From NCBI GenBank assembly GCA_964503145.1, contig CAZCYV010000006.1, positions 134,018-198,017 of the forward strand: 64,000 nt of DNA. The letters are read 5' to 3'. Below are positions 16,762 to 25,994 of this stretch, one piece after another. This DNA comes from RBG-16-57-11 sp964503145 (lineage in GTDB: Bacteria > Chloroflexota > Anaerolineae > Anaerolineales > UBA4823). The translations under genes were made by a program, and so were the position numbers. How positions within the stretch are numbered: position 1 is the first letter of the stretch; each line of letters begins with the position of its first letter. The notes under the pieces are model-generated. The model made no database searches, was not told where the DNA came from, and saw nothing but the letters and a program-made list of their open reading frames with translations.

Positions 16762-18333
16762 ATGCCTGTGAACTCGCGCCCACGACCTGCCTCCTCGACG
16801 GTGATCCGGGTTCCGATCCGGCGCAAGCGTGGCCTTTCGGCAGCGAAGCTGCTGCTCCTGCTGGGCTTCGTCGGCGGCCTGCTGCTGGCCTGCCTGTTCT
16901 TCGGCAGCCTGCTGAGTTTCTACGGCTATTACCAGTACAGCGGGCGCATCATCCCGGGCGTCTCCGTGGGCAGCGTGCGGTTGGACGGCATGACCCGCGA
17001 AGAAGCCATGGTCACCTTGCAACAGAGCTGGGAGCTGCAAGCGCGCATCCAGGTGACCAACGGCATCCAAAGCCAGACGCTCACGCCAGCCGAACTGGGG
17101 CTGAGCATCGATATCCCCCAAACGGTGCGCAAAGCCCACGAAGTCGGTCACGGCGGGACGATGCTATCGGAGGCGGCGCAGATGTTCGCCGCCATGTGGG
17201 ATGGTTGGGAAGTGGCGCCGGTCGTGACCCTGGATGAAGACGCCGCCCGCGCCCGCCTGGAAGCCATCGCTCCGGCGATGAGCCTGCCCGCCAAAGACGC
17301 CTCGCTGCAGGTCGCTAACGGCGCCTTGACCCCCGTACCAGCAGAGATGGGCTATACAGTGAACATCGAGGCCACTCTGGAAACGCTAAAAGCCGATCCT
17401 GGCGCAGTGCTGGCGAGCGGGACCTTGCCCGCCGTGCCCCAACCGGTCCCGCCGCGGGTCACCGATGTCACCCCGGCGCTGGCGGAGGCGCAGCGGCTGC
17501 TGGACACGCCGCTGACCATCACGGCCTACGATCCAATCACGGACGAAAAGAAAAGCTGGCCTGTGCCCAGAGACGTGCTCGCCGGTTGGCTGGCGGTCAC
17601 GCCCGGCGAGAATGGCCCGCAAGTGATCCTGGACGAGACGCACGTGGCGGCTTACTTGAATCAACTCGGGCAGACGCTTGGCGCAGGCCGCTCTTTGAAC
17701 GCGACGGCCGAAAGCCGCCCGCTGGCCCAGGCGCTGCGCTCCGGACGCCCCTACACGCTGAAGATCGTCCATTCGCCGACGACTTACACCGTCCAGCCCG
17801 GCGACACCCTGCTCAAGATCAGTTGGAAGGTGGGCATGCCGATGTGGATGATCGTGCGCGCCAACCCCGGCATCGACCCCGATGCAATCCAGGTGGGGAC
17901 GAACCTGGTCATCCCGGCCAAGACGGACCTGCTGCCGTTGCCGGTGGTGCCCAACAAACGCATCGTCATCAGCATCAGCCAGCAGCGCCTGCGGGTGTAT
18001 CAGGACGGACAACTGATCGGCACACACGTGATCAGCACCGGCATCGATCGCTCGCCGACCCAACCGGGCGTCTTCCAGGTGCAAACGCACGACCCCAACG
18101 CCTATGCCTCGGTTTGGGACCTGTACATGCCCAACTTCCTGGGCATCTACGAAGCCTGGCCGGGGTTCATGAACGGCATCCATGGGCTGCCGATGCTCTC
18201 CAACGGGCGACGCTTATGGGCGAACATCCTGGGGCGCCCGGCTTCTTATGGCTGCATCATCCTGGACCTGAAGGCCGCTGAATGGTTATACCAATGGGCG
18301 GAGGACGGCGTGGTCGTCGAAATCCAGGCCTGA
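16762..18333 (+). CDS. Membrane-anchored L,D-transpeptidase (YkuD) with LysM and peptidoglycan-binding-4 domains
   Basis: The 523-residue protein has one N-terminal transmembrane helix (about residues 28-55), a YoaR-like PG_binding_4 region, a LysM domain (YTVQPGDTLLKISWKVGMPM) and a C-terminal YkuD domain with H in NGIHGLPM and C498. The catalytic block reads ASYGCIIL rather than the usual SHGC(I/V)(R/N), so the conserved His before GC and the Arg/Asn after it are replaced. It should act outside the membrane on cell-wall peptides if active. The ATG at 16762 is chosen because the frame upstream reads through the divergent promoter. The alpha-2-macroglobulin gene follows after 76 nt. Confidence 0.85.
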   Translation: MPVNSRPRPASSTVIRVPIRRKRGLSAAKLLLLLGFVGGLLLACLFFGSLLSFYGYYQYSGRIIPGVSVGSVRLDGMTREEAMVTLQQSWELQARIQVTNGIQSQTLTPAELGLSIDIPQTVRKAHEVGHGGTMLSEAAQMFAAMWDGWEVAPVVTLDEDAARARLEAIAPAMSLPAKDASLQVANGALTPVPAEMGYTVNIEATLETLKADPGAVLASGTLPAVPQPVPPRVTDVTPALAEAQRLLDTPLTITAYDPITDEKKSWPVPRDVLAGWLAVTPGENGPQVILDETHVAAYLNQLGQTLGAGRSLNATAESRPLAQALRSGRPYTLKIVHSPTTYTVQPGDTLLKISWKVGMPMWMIVRANPGIDPDAIQVGTNLVIPAKTDLLPLPVVPNKRIVISISQQRLRVYQDGQLIGTHVISTGIDRSPTQPGVFQVQTHDPNAYASVWDLYMPNFLGIYEAWPGFMNGIHGLPMLSNGRRLWANILGRPASYGCIILDLKAAEWLYQWAEDGVVVEIQA

Positions 18334-18409
18334 TTGAAAGCCCATTTGCGAGGCAATCCGGGCAAGTCCCGGCTGCAAACCACTTTGAACTTGATCCATA
18401 AAGGTGTAT

Positions 18410-21400
18410 ATGAACGCCAAAATCAACCCAATCCTGCTGATTCTGACCATCGCTGCGCTGGTTCTGGGGGCCTGCCAGCCTGCGCCGCCGCGACCCACCA
18501 CTCAACCGGCGACGCCCATGCCGCCAGAGCCGACGCCCATCCCGGCCACTCCCACGGAGGGCCTGGGCGTCGTCGATGACGGCTCGCCGCTGCCGCCGCA
18601 GGTGGTGTTCCGCCAGCCGGAAGGCGCCCAGGAACTGCCCGTAGATGGGGAGATCCGGCTGGCGTTCGACCAACCGATGGACCGCGCCCAAACAGCGGCC
18701 GCCTTCCAGGTGACCACGCCAGATGGCAAGCCGGTGAGCGGAGAAATCGTCTGGCCGGATGAGCGCACCCTGGCGTTCAAGCCCTCGACGCGATTGGAAA
18801 GCGGCAGCCTGTATGTCGCCAGCCTGGGAACTCAAGCTGCCAGCGCCCAAGGGGTTGCTCTGGATGAGCCTTACGACTTTCAATTCGTCACTGCCGGCGA
18901 TCTGCAGGTCACACAAGTCTTCCCCGCGGACGGCGCCCGGGATGTCGCCAGCAACGCGGTGATCACCGTGATCTTCAATCGGCCGGTCGTCCCGCTGGGG
19001 ATCATCGAGGAGGCCGCCGAGCTACCCAACCCGTTGACGCTCTCACCCGAAGTGAAGGGAAAAGGCGAGTGGGTGAGCACATCGGTTTTTGCCTTCCGCC
19101 CCGAGACCACCTTCAAAGGAAACACCACCTATACGGCCACGGTGAAAGCTGGCCTGGCGGACGCCACGGCCGAATCGACCCTGGCCCAGGATTACACCTG
19201 GCAATTTTCGGTCGCCAAGCCGGGCATCGAGTCGTTCAGCCTGTCGGATGGGCGCACCAACCCGGAAAACAACGCCAGGAACGTGCTCCTGGATGAATAT
19301 TTCACCATCCGCTTCTTACAGCCGATGGATCGCCAGGGGACCGAGGCGGCCATCTCGCTGACCGCTAAGAACGGCGAAAAAACGCCGCTGCGGAGCGAGT
19401 GGAACGATCCGAGTACCCAGGTGATCATCACCCCCACGCAGCGCCTGGCGCTGAACACGGCCTACACCTTGCGCGTGGACGCCAGCGCCCTGGCGGCGGA
19501 TGGCGGCGCGCTGGGCGAAGGGCTGACCTGGGACTTCACCACCGTGCCTTTCCCGGCCGTGGTGCAAACCAACCCTGCCGATGGCCAAACCCAATCGCAT
19601 TACTCGATCGATTTCTACATCAAGTTCGCCTCTCCGATGCGTATCGACACGGTCAAACCGCGCATCCAGGTCACGCCCAGGCCAGAGAAAGAGATCGAAT
19701 GGTACTATGACGAATGGGATTGGAGCATACGCGGCTTCTTCCTGGAACCTTCGACCCGCTATGAAATCCGCCTGCTGGCGGGCATGCAGGATATCTACGG
19801 CAATGCCATCCCTGGCGATCAGGTCATCCGCTTCACCACTGCCGCCTACGAGCCTTCCGCCAGCCTGCTGATGCCATACGAAAGCCCGATGCTGCGCGCC
19901 AACGGCCCGGCGGAAGCCCAGGAATTTTACGTCTCCTATACCAACATCAAGCGCCTGACCCTGGAGCTATACAGCCTGACCAGCCAGCAATACATCGGAT
20001 TCGTGGGCGGACAAAACAACGCGTACAACTATCGTCCGCCTGAATCTACCCTGATTTGGAAAGCGGAAGAAACCAGCGTTCAAGGCCTTAATGAACGGGC
20101 GCGCAAGAGCTTCCGACCGACGACCAGCGAGGGCCAGCCGCTCCCGCCGGGCTTCTACTTCCTGGGCCTGGACTCGCCGGAAATCCGCAACCCCAATCCC
20201 TTCGACGACTTTCGCTTGTTGATCGTTGCCAGCGCTAATCTGTCCTTCAAGAGTTCCAGCGGCGATGGCCTGCTGTGGCTGACCGATCTGGAAACCGGCC
20301 AGCCGATCGCCGAAGCGCCGGTGGTGATCTACAATGACCGGGCTGAGGTGCTGAAGGAAGGCCAGACGGGCGCCGATGGCGCTTTCTACACGGCGTTGCC
20401 CGAACCCCCCGAAGGCTATGTGCTGCGCTTTGCCCTTGCCCAGGACGGCGAGGTGTTCGCCTTTGCCTCCAGCGCCTGGGGCAGCGGCGTGAACACCTGG
20501 GATTACGGCATCTGGAGCGACTACTACGCCCCCAGCCATCGCCCGGTGGCTTATGTCTATACCGAGCGGCCGATCTATCGTCCCGGGCAGCCGGTGTACT
20601 TCAAGGGGATCGTTCGCCAGGATAACGACCTGGATTACAGCCTGCCGGACGCAGCCCGGGTGACGGTGAAAATCTCCAGCTACGAAGAGGAAGTATATAA
20701 AGAAGACTTGCCCCTATCCCCCTTTGGCAGCTTCGATGGCAAACTCACCCTGGACCGCGAGGCCACGCTCGGCTATTACACCATCGAGGTGTACCTGCCA
20801 GGGCAGGAGACCCCGGCGGGCAGCGTGACTTTCAACGTGGCCGAGTACCGCCGACCCGAATTTCAGGTCAAGGTGGAAGCCAGGCCGCTGAACCTGCTGC
20901 CAGACGAGAGCTTCACCGCCACAGTCCAGGCGGATTACTACTCTGGCGGAGGCGTGGGCGACGCTGCGGTGGCCTGGACGCTGACGGCCGAGCCTTTCAC
21001 ATTTTCGCCGCCGCCCGACCTTTCGGGTTACAGCTTCGAAGATACCGAAGAGGACCGCTACGGCTACCAGGAGGAATGGCAGGGCAGCGAAATCATCGCC
21101 GAGGGCCAGGGGCGCACCGATGAAAACGGCCGCTTCACGATCACCCTGCCCGCCAGGCCCAAAGACACCAAACGCCCCTATCGCCTGACCTTCGAGGCCA
21201 GCGTCACCGACCTGGCGCAGACCACGGTGAGCGGGCGGGCTGCCGTCATCGCCCATCGCAGCCGGGTTTACCCGGGCATCCGCCCGCAGAGTTATGTGGG
21301 CGCCGAAGGCAAAGAGCAGGCCTTCGAGATCGTCGTTTTGGATTGGGAGGGCGCTCGCCTGCCCGGGCAAGGTTTCAATGTGGAGATTGTCGAGCGTCGC

Positions 21401-24400
21401 TGGTACAGCGTGCAGGAGCAGGACGCCTCCGGGCGCGTGACCTGGAAGTCCAGCGTGGAGGAAATCCCGATCCAAAGCTTTACCGACCTGACGACCGACG
21501 CGCAGGGAGAGGCGGTGGTGCGCTTCACCCCGCCCAAAGGCGGGATCTATCGGGCGCGGGTCACTGCGCAGGACGCCCAGGGCAACCTGGGAAGCGCCTC
21601 GGCGTATATGTGGGTGGCGGGCAAAGAGTACATCCCCTGGCAACAGACCAACGACCGCGGCTTCGAGCTGGTGACGGACAAGAAGACCTATCTGCCCGGC
21701 GATACCGCCCAGGTGCTCATTGCCTCGCCCTTCCAGGGTGAAGCCTACGCCCTGGTGACGGTGGAGCGCGGGCGCATCCGCCAGCAGGAAGTGCTGAAGC
21801 TGACCAGCAACAGCACGATTTACGAACTGCCGATCCGCCCCGACCTGGCGCCAAACGCCTACATTTCGGTGCTGGTGGTCAAGGGCGTGGATGAGTTCAA
21901 CCCACGTCCCAACTTCAAGATGGGCATTGCCGAAATCCAGGTGGACACCAGGGAGCAGGCGCTGAGCGTGGAAGTCACTTCCGACCGCCAGACCGCCGGG
22001 CCGGGCGAACAGGTGCAATACACCGTGCGCACGCGCGACGCCCAGGGGCGACCGGTGAGCGCCGAAGTCTCCTTGGGGCTGAGCGACCTGGCGACGCTCT
22101 CGCTGTTGCCGCCGAACTCGCCGCCGATCCTGGACTTCTTCTTCTCGCGGCGCAACCTGGGGGTGCAGACCTCCGTCCCGCTGGTGCTCAGCCTGGATGA
22201 GTACAACGTCAATATCAAAGATGAGATCCAGGCCGGCGTCGCCGCCGGCAGCGGCGGCGGCAAGGGCGCCGACGAACTGGGAGTCGTCGAGGTGCGCCAG
22301 GACTTCCCGGACACGGCCTTTTGGGAGCCGGCGGTGGTGACCAACGCCGACGGCGAAGCCAGCGTATTGGTCACCTTGCCGGACAACCTGACCACCTGGC
22401 GGATGGACGCCCGGGCGGTGACCCCGGAGACGCGCGTCGGTCAGACCACCCACGACCTGGTCAGCACCCGCCCGCTGCTGGTGCGCCCGCAAACGCCGCG
22501 GTTCTTCGTCGCCAACGACCAGGCCACGCTGGGGACGGCGGTGCACAACAACACCGACCGATCTCTGAGCGTGAAGGTCGCCCTGGAAGCGTCGGGGGTG
22601 ACCCTGACCAGCCCGGCCGAACAGACCGTGGAAATCGCCGCGGGAAAGCAGGCCTATGTCGCCTGGGAGGTGGTCGTCGATGCGGACGCGCAGCGGGTCG
22701 ATCTGATCTTCAGCGCCCAGGGCGGCGAATACAAAGACGCCAGCCGCCCACCCCAGGGGACGCTGGACAATCAGGGCATCCCGGTGTACCGCTACGAAGC
22801 CCCTGAGACGGTGGGCACCTCCGGACAGATGACCGAGGCGGGCACGCGCGTGGAGGGCATCTCGCTGCCCCGGACGATGCAAGCGACCCAGGGGGAGCTG
22901 ACGATCAGGGTTTCCCCTTCGCTGGCCGCCAGCATGACCGACGGGCTGACCTACCTGAAAGACTTCCCGTATGGATGCCTCGAGCAGACCATATCCAGCT
23001 TCCTGCCCAACGTGCTTGCGACGCAGGCGATGAAAGCCGCCAATCTGAGCGACGCCGAACTAGAAGCCGGATTGAAAGAGCAGGTGGAGGTGGCGCTGCA
23101 ACGCATCTATAACTGGCAAAATGCAGATGGCGGTTGGGGCTGGTGGAGCCGCGAGAAAAGCGATCCGCTGACCAGCGCCTATGTGCTGCTGGGGCTGGTC
23201 GAAGCGCAAGACGCCGGCTACCGCGTCACCGCCAGCGTCATCGAACGCGGCTTGAACTACCTGCGTCTGCAGGTCGAGCCGCTCGTCGGACTCAAAGACC
23301 CGCACCTGGTCAATCGCCAGGCGTTCGTGCTGTATGTGCTGGCGCGGGCCGGGAAACCCGATGTCAACAGCACCGGCCAACTCTACGATCAGCGTCAGCG
23401 CATGGCGATCTACTCGCAGTCGTTTCTGACCCAGGCGCTGGCGTGGATCGACGCCGCCGACCCGCGACTGAAAACCCTGCTCTCCGACCTCTCCAGCCAG
23501 GCGATCGTCTCGGCCACCGGGGCGCATTGGGAGGAGAAGGAGGTCGATCGCTGGAACTGGAACACCGACACCCGCACAACGGCCATCGTGCTGGCCACCC
23601 TGAGCGTCATCGACCCCCAGAACCCGATCAACGCCAACGCCGTGCGCTGGCTGATGCGCAACCGCGTCAACGGCCACTGGAATGGCACCCAGGAGACGGC
23701 CTGGACGCTGATGGCTTTGACCCGCTGGATGGTCGCCAGCGGCGAACTGAGCGCCGACTACCAATATGCCGTCGCCCTGAACGGCGAGGAGCTGGGCCGC
23801 GGCCAGGCCAATCGGGAGACCCTGCGCCAGACGCAGGAATTGAGCGTGGACTTGCGGGATATGCTCCAGGGCGAGCTCAACCGCCTGGCATTCGCCCGCA
23901 GCAGCGGCCCCGGCAACCTGTATTACACGGCTCATCTTACCGTCTCGCTGCCGGTGGAGAAGATCGAGCCGCTGGAGCAGGGCATTGTGGTCTCGCGGAG
24001 TTACTATCGGCTCACCGACACCGAGACGCCGGTGGTCGAAGCTCAAGTGGGCGAGCTGCTGCTGACGCGCGTCACCATCGTCGCCCCGCGCGCGTTGCAC
24101 TACGTGGTGGTCGAAGACCCCCTGCCCGCCGGCTTAGAAGCGGTCGATCAATCGCTTAGCACCAGCCCGCAGAGCGTGGAGGTGCCGCAGGTGTACAGTT
24201 GGGAGGATGTCTTCTGGCGTGGATGGGGATGGTGGGTGTTCAACCACGTGGAATATCGCGACGAAAAGGTCGTGCTGTCAGCCGATTACCTGCCCGCAGG
24301 AACTTACATCTACACCTACCTGGTTCGGGCCGGGACAGCCGGCGTCTTTCGGACCATCCCGACCACCGCCCAGGAGTTTTACTTCCCCGAGGTGTACGGG

Positions 24401-24436
24401 CGCGGCGCGGGCAGCCTGTTCACGGTGAAACGGTGA
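18410..24436 (+). CDS. Bacterial alpha-2-macroglobulin lipoprotein with thioester
   Basis: At 2008 residues this is a full-size bacterial A2M. The signal peptide ends in lipobox VLGAC. Several SbsA/Big_5-like Ig repeats (about residues 60-480, each ending in a FxT/TFN pattern) come first, then macroglobulin domains, the bait region and a thioester domain with GCLEQ (Cys1523), and a C-terminal receptor-like domain. The ATG at 18410 lies 5 nt after AAAGG. Known family role: trapping of attacking proteases by thioester capture, usually in the periplasm together with PBP1C. Here the neighbour is an L,D-transpeptidase instead. Two-gene operon by spacing. Confidence 0.93.
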   Translation: MNAKINPILLILTIAALVLGACQPAPPRPTTQPATPMPPEPTPIPATPTEGLGVVDDGSPLPPQVVFRQPEGAQELPVDGEIRLAFDQPMDRAQTAAAFQVTTPDGKPVSGEIVWPDERTLAFKPSTRLESGSLYVASLGTQAASAQGVALDEPYDFQFVTAGDLQVTQVFPADGARDVASNAVITVIFNRPVVPLGIIEEAAELPNPLTLSPEVKGKGEWVSTSVFAFRPETTFKGNTTYTATVKAGLADATAESTLAQDYTWQFSVAKPGIESFSLSDGRTNPENNARNVLLDEYFTIRFLQPMDRQGTEAAISLTAKNGEKTPLRSEWNDPSTQVIITPTQRLALNTAYTLRVDASALAADGGALGEGLTWDFTTVPFPAVVQTNPADGQTQSHYSIDFYIKFASPMRIDTVKPRIQVTPRPEKEIEWYYDEWDWSIRGFFLEPSTRYEIRLLAGMQDIYGNAIPGDQVIRFTTAAYEPSASLLMPYESPMLRANGPAEAQEFYVSYTNIKRLTLELYSLTSQQYIGFVGGQNNAYNYRPPESTLIWKAEETSVQGLNERARKSFRPTTSEGQPLPPGFYFLGLDSPEIRNPNPFDDFRLLIVASANLSFKSSSGDGLLWLTDLETGQPIAEAPVVIYNDRAEVLKEGQTGADGAFYTALPEPPEGYVLRFALAQDGEVFAFASSAWGSGVNTWDYGIWSDYYAPSHRPVAYVYTERPIYRPGQPVYFKGIVRQDNDLDYSLPDAARVTVKISSYEEEVYKEDLPLSPFGSFDGKLTLDREATLGYYTIEVYLPGQETPAGSVTFNVAEYRRPEFQVKVEARPLNLLPDESFTATVQADYYSGGGVGDAAVAWTLTAEPFTFSPPPDLSGYSFEDTEEDRYGYQEEWQGSEIIAEGQGRTDENGRFTITLPARPKDTKRPYRLTFEASVTDLAQTTVSGRAAVIAHRSRVYPGIRPQSYVGAEGKEQAFEIVVLDWEGARLPGQGFNVEIVERRWYSVQEQDASGRVTWKSSVEEIPIQSFTDLTTDAQGEAVVRFTPPKGGIYRARVTAQDAQGNLGSASAYMWVAGKEYIPWQQTNDRGFELVTDKKTYLPGDTAQVLIASPFQGEAYALVTVERGRIRQQEVLKLTSNSTIYELPIRPDLAPNAYISVLVVKGVDEFNPRPNFKMGIAEIQVDTREQALSVEVTSDRQTAGPGEQVQYTVRTRDAQGRPVSAEVSLGLSDLATLSLLPPNSPPILDFFFSRRNLGVQTSVPLVLSLDEYNVNIKDEIQAGVAAGSGGGKGADELGVVEVRQDFPDTAFWEPAVVTNADGEASVLVTLPDNLTTWRMDARAVTPETRVGQTTHDLVSTRPLLVRPQTPRFFVANDQATLGTAVHNNTDRSLSVKVALEASGVTLTSPAEQTVEIAAGKQAYVAWEVVVDADAQRVDLIFSAQGGEYKDASRPPQGTLDNQGIPVYRYEAPETVGTSGQMTEAGTRVEGISLPRTMQATQGELTIRVSPSLAASMTDGLTYLKDFPYGCLEQTISSFLPNVLATQAMKAANLSDAELEAGLKEQVEVALQRIYNWQNADGGWGWWSREKSDPLTSAYVLLGLVEAQDAGYRVTASVIERGLNYLRLQVEPLVGLKDPHLVNRQAFVLYVLARAGKPDVNSTGQLYDQRQRMAIYSQSFLTQALAWIDAADPRLKTLLSDLSSQAIVSATGAHWEEKEVDRWNWNTDTRTTAIVLATLSVIDPQNPINANAVRWLMRNRVNGHWNGTQETAWTLMALTRWMVASGELSADYQYAVALNGEELGRGQANRETLRQTQELSVDLRDMLQGELNRLAFARSSGPGNLYYTAHLTVSLPVEKIEPLEQGIVVSRSYYRLTDTETPVVEAQVGELLLTRVTIVAPRALHYVVVEDPLPAGLEAVDQSLSTSPQSVEVPQVYSWEDVFWRGWGWWVFNHVEYRDEKVVLSADYLPAGTYIYTYLVRAGTAGVFRTIPTTAQEFYFPEVYGRGAGSLFTVKR

Positions 24437-24442
24437 GATAAC

Positions 24443-24473
24443 GCTTGCGACCCGCGCTAAGCGGGTCGCAAGC
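24443..24473. terminator. Hairpin between A2M and a convergent gene
   Basis: GCTTGCGACCCGC (24443-24455) and GCGGGTCGCAAGC (24461-24473) form a 13-bp stem that overlaps the 3' end of the minus-strand gene. No clear T-tract. Confidence 0.6.
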
Positions 24474-24978
24474 GGATTTCGATCAGAGTCCCAATATAGG
24501 GGATCTGGGCCAGGATCAGCGTCGCGTGAGCATCGCCTTTGCGGTAGTGTAGCTCTGCATCGCTCTCTGTGATTCGCGTGCCGTAGCTGACCCTCTCCCA
24601 GCCCAGGGCTTCCATTTCGGACTGGTAGAAAGCCAGCACCTCGGCGAAGTCCTGCTCGGTGAACACCGAAAAGTCATCCGGCGGGCCGATCAGCGTATCC
24701 AGATCGGTCTCTGGCGGCATGGGGATGTCGCTCAGCGGCCAGCGATCGCTGGCCGGCGAGGCGGTGGCCTTGGTCACCGAATGGATGGGGGTGGCTGAAA
24801 CGGGAGACGGGCTGCTCAGGTGGATGGTGGGGGTGATGACCAACGGGTTCCTCCCCGCGCCGCGGTAAGCCGCCAGAACAGCCATCGTCGCCAGCGCGCA
24901 CAGGCAGGCGACGACCGCCAACAGAGCGGCTCCGACCCCGATCCACATCTTCGGTGTGCGTTCGACGGTGTCTTCCAA
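24457..24978 (-). CDS. Single-pass membrane protein of unknown function
   Basis: The 173-residue product has one transmembrane helix (about residues 12-36), a Pro/Ser/Thr-rich linker to residue 85 and a soluble C-terminal domain (DFAEVLAFYQSEMEALGW, then a short beta-rich part ending ATLILAQIPYIGTLIEIRLR). The C-terminal domain resembles small uncharacterised domains found after membrane anchors in this phylum. It lies 34 nt after the LLM oxidoreductase gene, so the two are probably co-transcribed with fbp. Confidence 0.7.
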   Translation of the reverse strand: MEDTVERTPKMWIGVGAALLAVVACLCALATMAVLAAYRGAGRNPLVITPTIHLSSPSPVSATPIHSVTKATASPASDRWPLSDIPMPPETDLDTLIGPPDDFSVFTEQDFAEVLAFYQSEMEALGWERVSYGTRITESDAELHYRKGDAHATLILAQIPYIGTLIEIRLRPA

Positions 24979-25012
24979 GCCTCAACCTTGCAAAGTTCTT
25001 ATCGCCCCAGCA

Positions 25013-25939
25013 TCAGCTCAACAGGGCCCTGGCCATCGCTTCCAACCCGGCCAGGTCGTCCTGATCGAGCCATTGCAGCATCACCCGCTGCACGCCGGCT
25101 TGCTCCAGTTCGTCGAGTTGTTGGCGCAGTTCTGGCGCGGTCCCCACGATCACCCCGTGCTGGCGCAGTTCTTTAGCCGTGCGCTTGCCTTGCGTCCTGG
25201 CTTGCACCTTGCGCTCGACCTCGGCGCGGTCGCGGCCAAAAACGCACCCCGCCATCATCGAGCGACGCACCTGTTGGGGCTGGCGGCCAGCCTGGCGCAA
25301 CAATTCATCCAATTGTGCGTTCCGGGTGCGAAACTCGTCCGCGGTGAGATAAACCGCGTTCCATTCGCCGGCATATTCGACGACCAGGGGCAGGGTGCGG
25401 CGCGGGCCATTGCCGCCGATCAAGATGGGCGGGCCGCCAGGGCGGGAAGGGCGCGGCAGCAGAATGCCCTCTTTGAGCCTGAAATAAGACCCCGAATAAT
25501 CCACCGGCGTATCGCTGCGCAGCAAGCGGGTGATCACCTCCAACCCCTCGCGGAAGCGGGCGAATCGGCCCTCCACGTCCAGCAGATCCCAGCCATAGTT
25601 GGTGTGCTCGCGCTCCTGCCAGCCAGCTCCCAACCCAAGCGTCAACCGCCCGCCGGACAGATCATCCACCGCCGCGGCCATGCGGGCAGTCATCGTCGGA
25701 TGGCGGAACGATACCGGAGAGACCAGCGGGCCAAACTGGATACGCCGGGTGTGACTGGCCAGCCAGGTGAGCGAGACCCACAATTCGAGAGAGTCTTTGT
25801 CCGGCGGCCTGGCGTTGGTGTAGTGATCCGAGCGGTATAGCCCCACAAACCCCAGATCTTCGACCGCCCGGGCGATCCGCTGCCACCTCGGCCAGGTCAG
25901 GCCATCCTGGCCCTCGATCATGATTGCGACTTCGATCAT
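25013..25939 (-). CDS. LLM-class (F420-dependent type) oxidoreductase
   Basis: The 308-residue protein shows the bacterial-luciferase-like TIM barrel pattern: a DxY segment at the end of strand 2 (LYRSDHYTN), the GPLVSPVSFRHPTMTARMAA stretch, then the LSGGRLTLGLGAGWQ motif that marks the LLM family, and GGPPILIGGNGPRR. These enzymes use F420 or flavin for hydride transfer; the substrate cannot be told from the sequence. It sits 55 nt after fbp on the same strand. A second family member occurs at 57911-58798. Confidence 0.9.
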   Translation of the reverse strand: MIEVAIMIEGQDGLTWPRWQRIARAVEDLGFVGLYRSDHYTNARPPDKDSLELWVSLTWLASHTRRIQFGPLVSPVSFRHPTMTARMAAAVDDLSGGRLTLGLGAGWQEREHTNYGWDLLDVEGRFARFREGLEVITRLLRSDTPVDYSGSYFRLKEGILLPRPSRPGGPPILIGGNGPRRTLPLVVEYAGEWNAVYLTADEFRTRNAQLDELLRQAGRQPQQVRRSMMAGCVFGRDRAEVERKVQARTQGKRTAKELRQHGVIVGTAPELRQQLDELEQAGVQRVMLQWLDQDDLAGLEAMARALLS

Positions 25940-25994
25940 CCTTTGGCCTCCGTCGCTGACTTCTTAGGCTGCGCCTTGCTCTGCCTGTTCGAGG

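Noticed and set aside
20714..22882. 722-codon minus-strand open frame over the A2M gene
   Set aside because: It is a shadow of the A2M frame; only the plus strand has domain motifs and a thioester.
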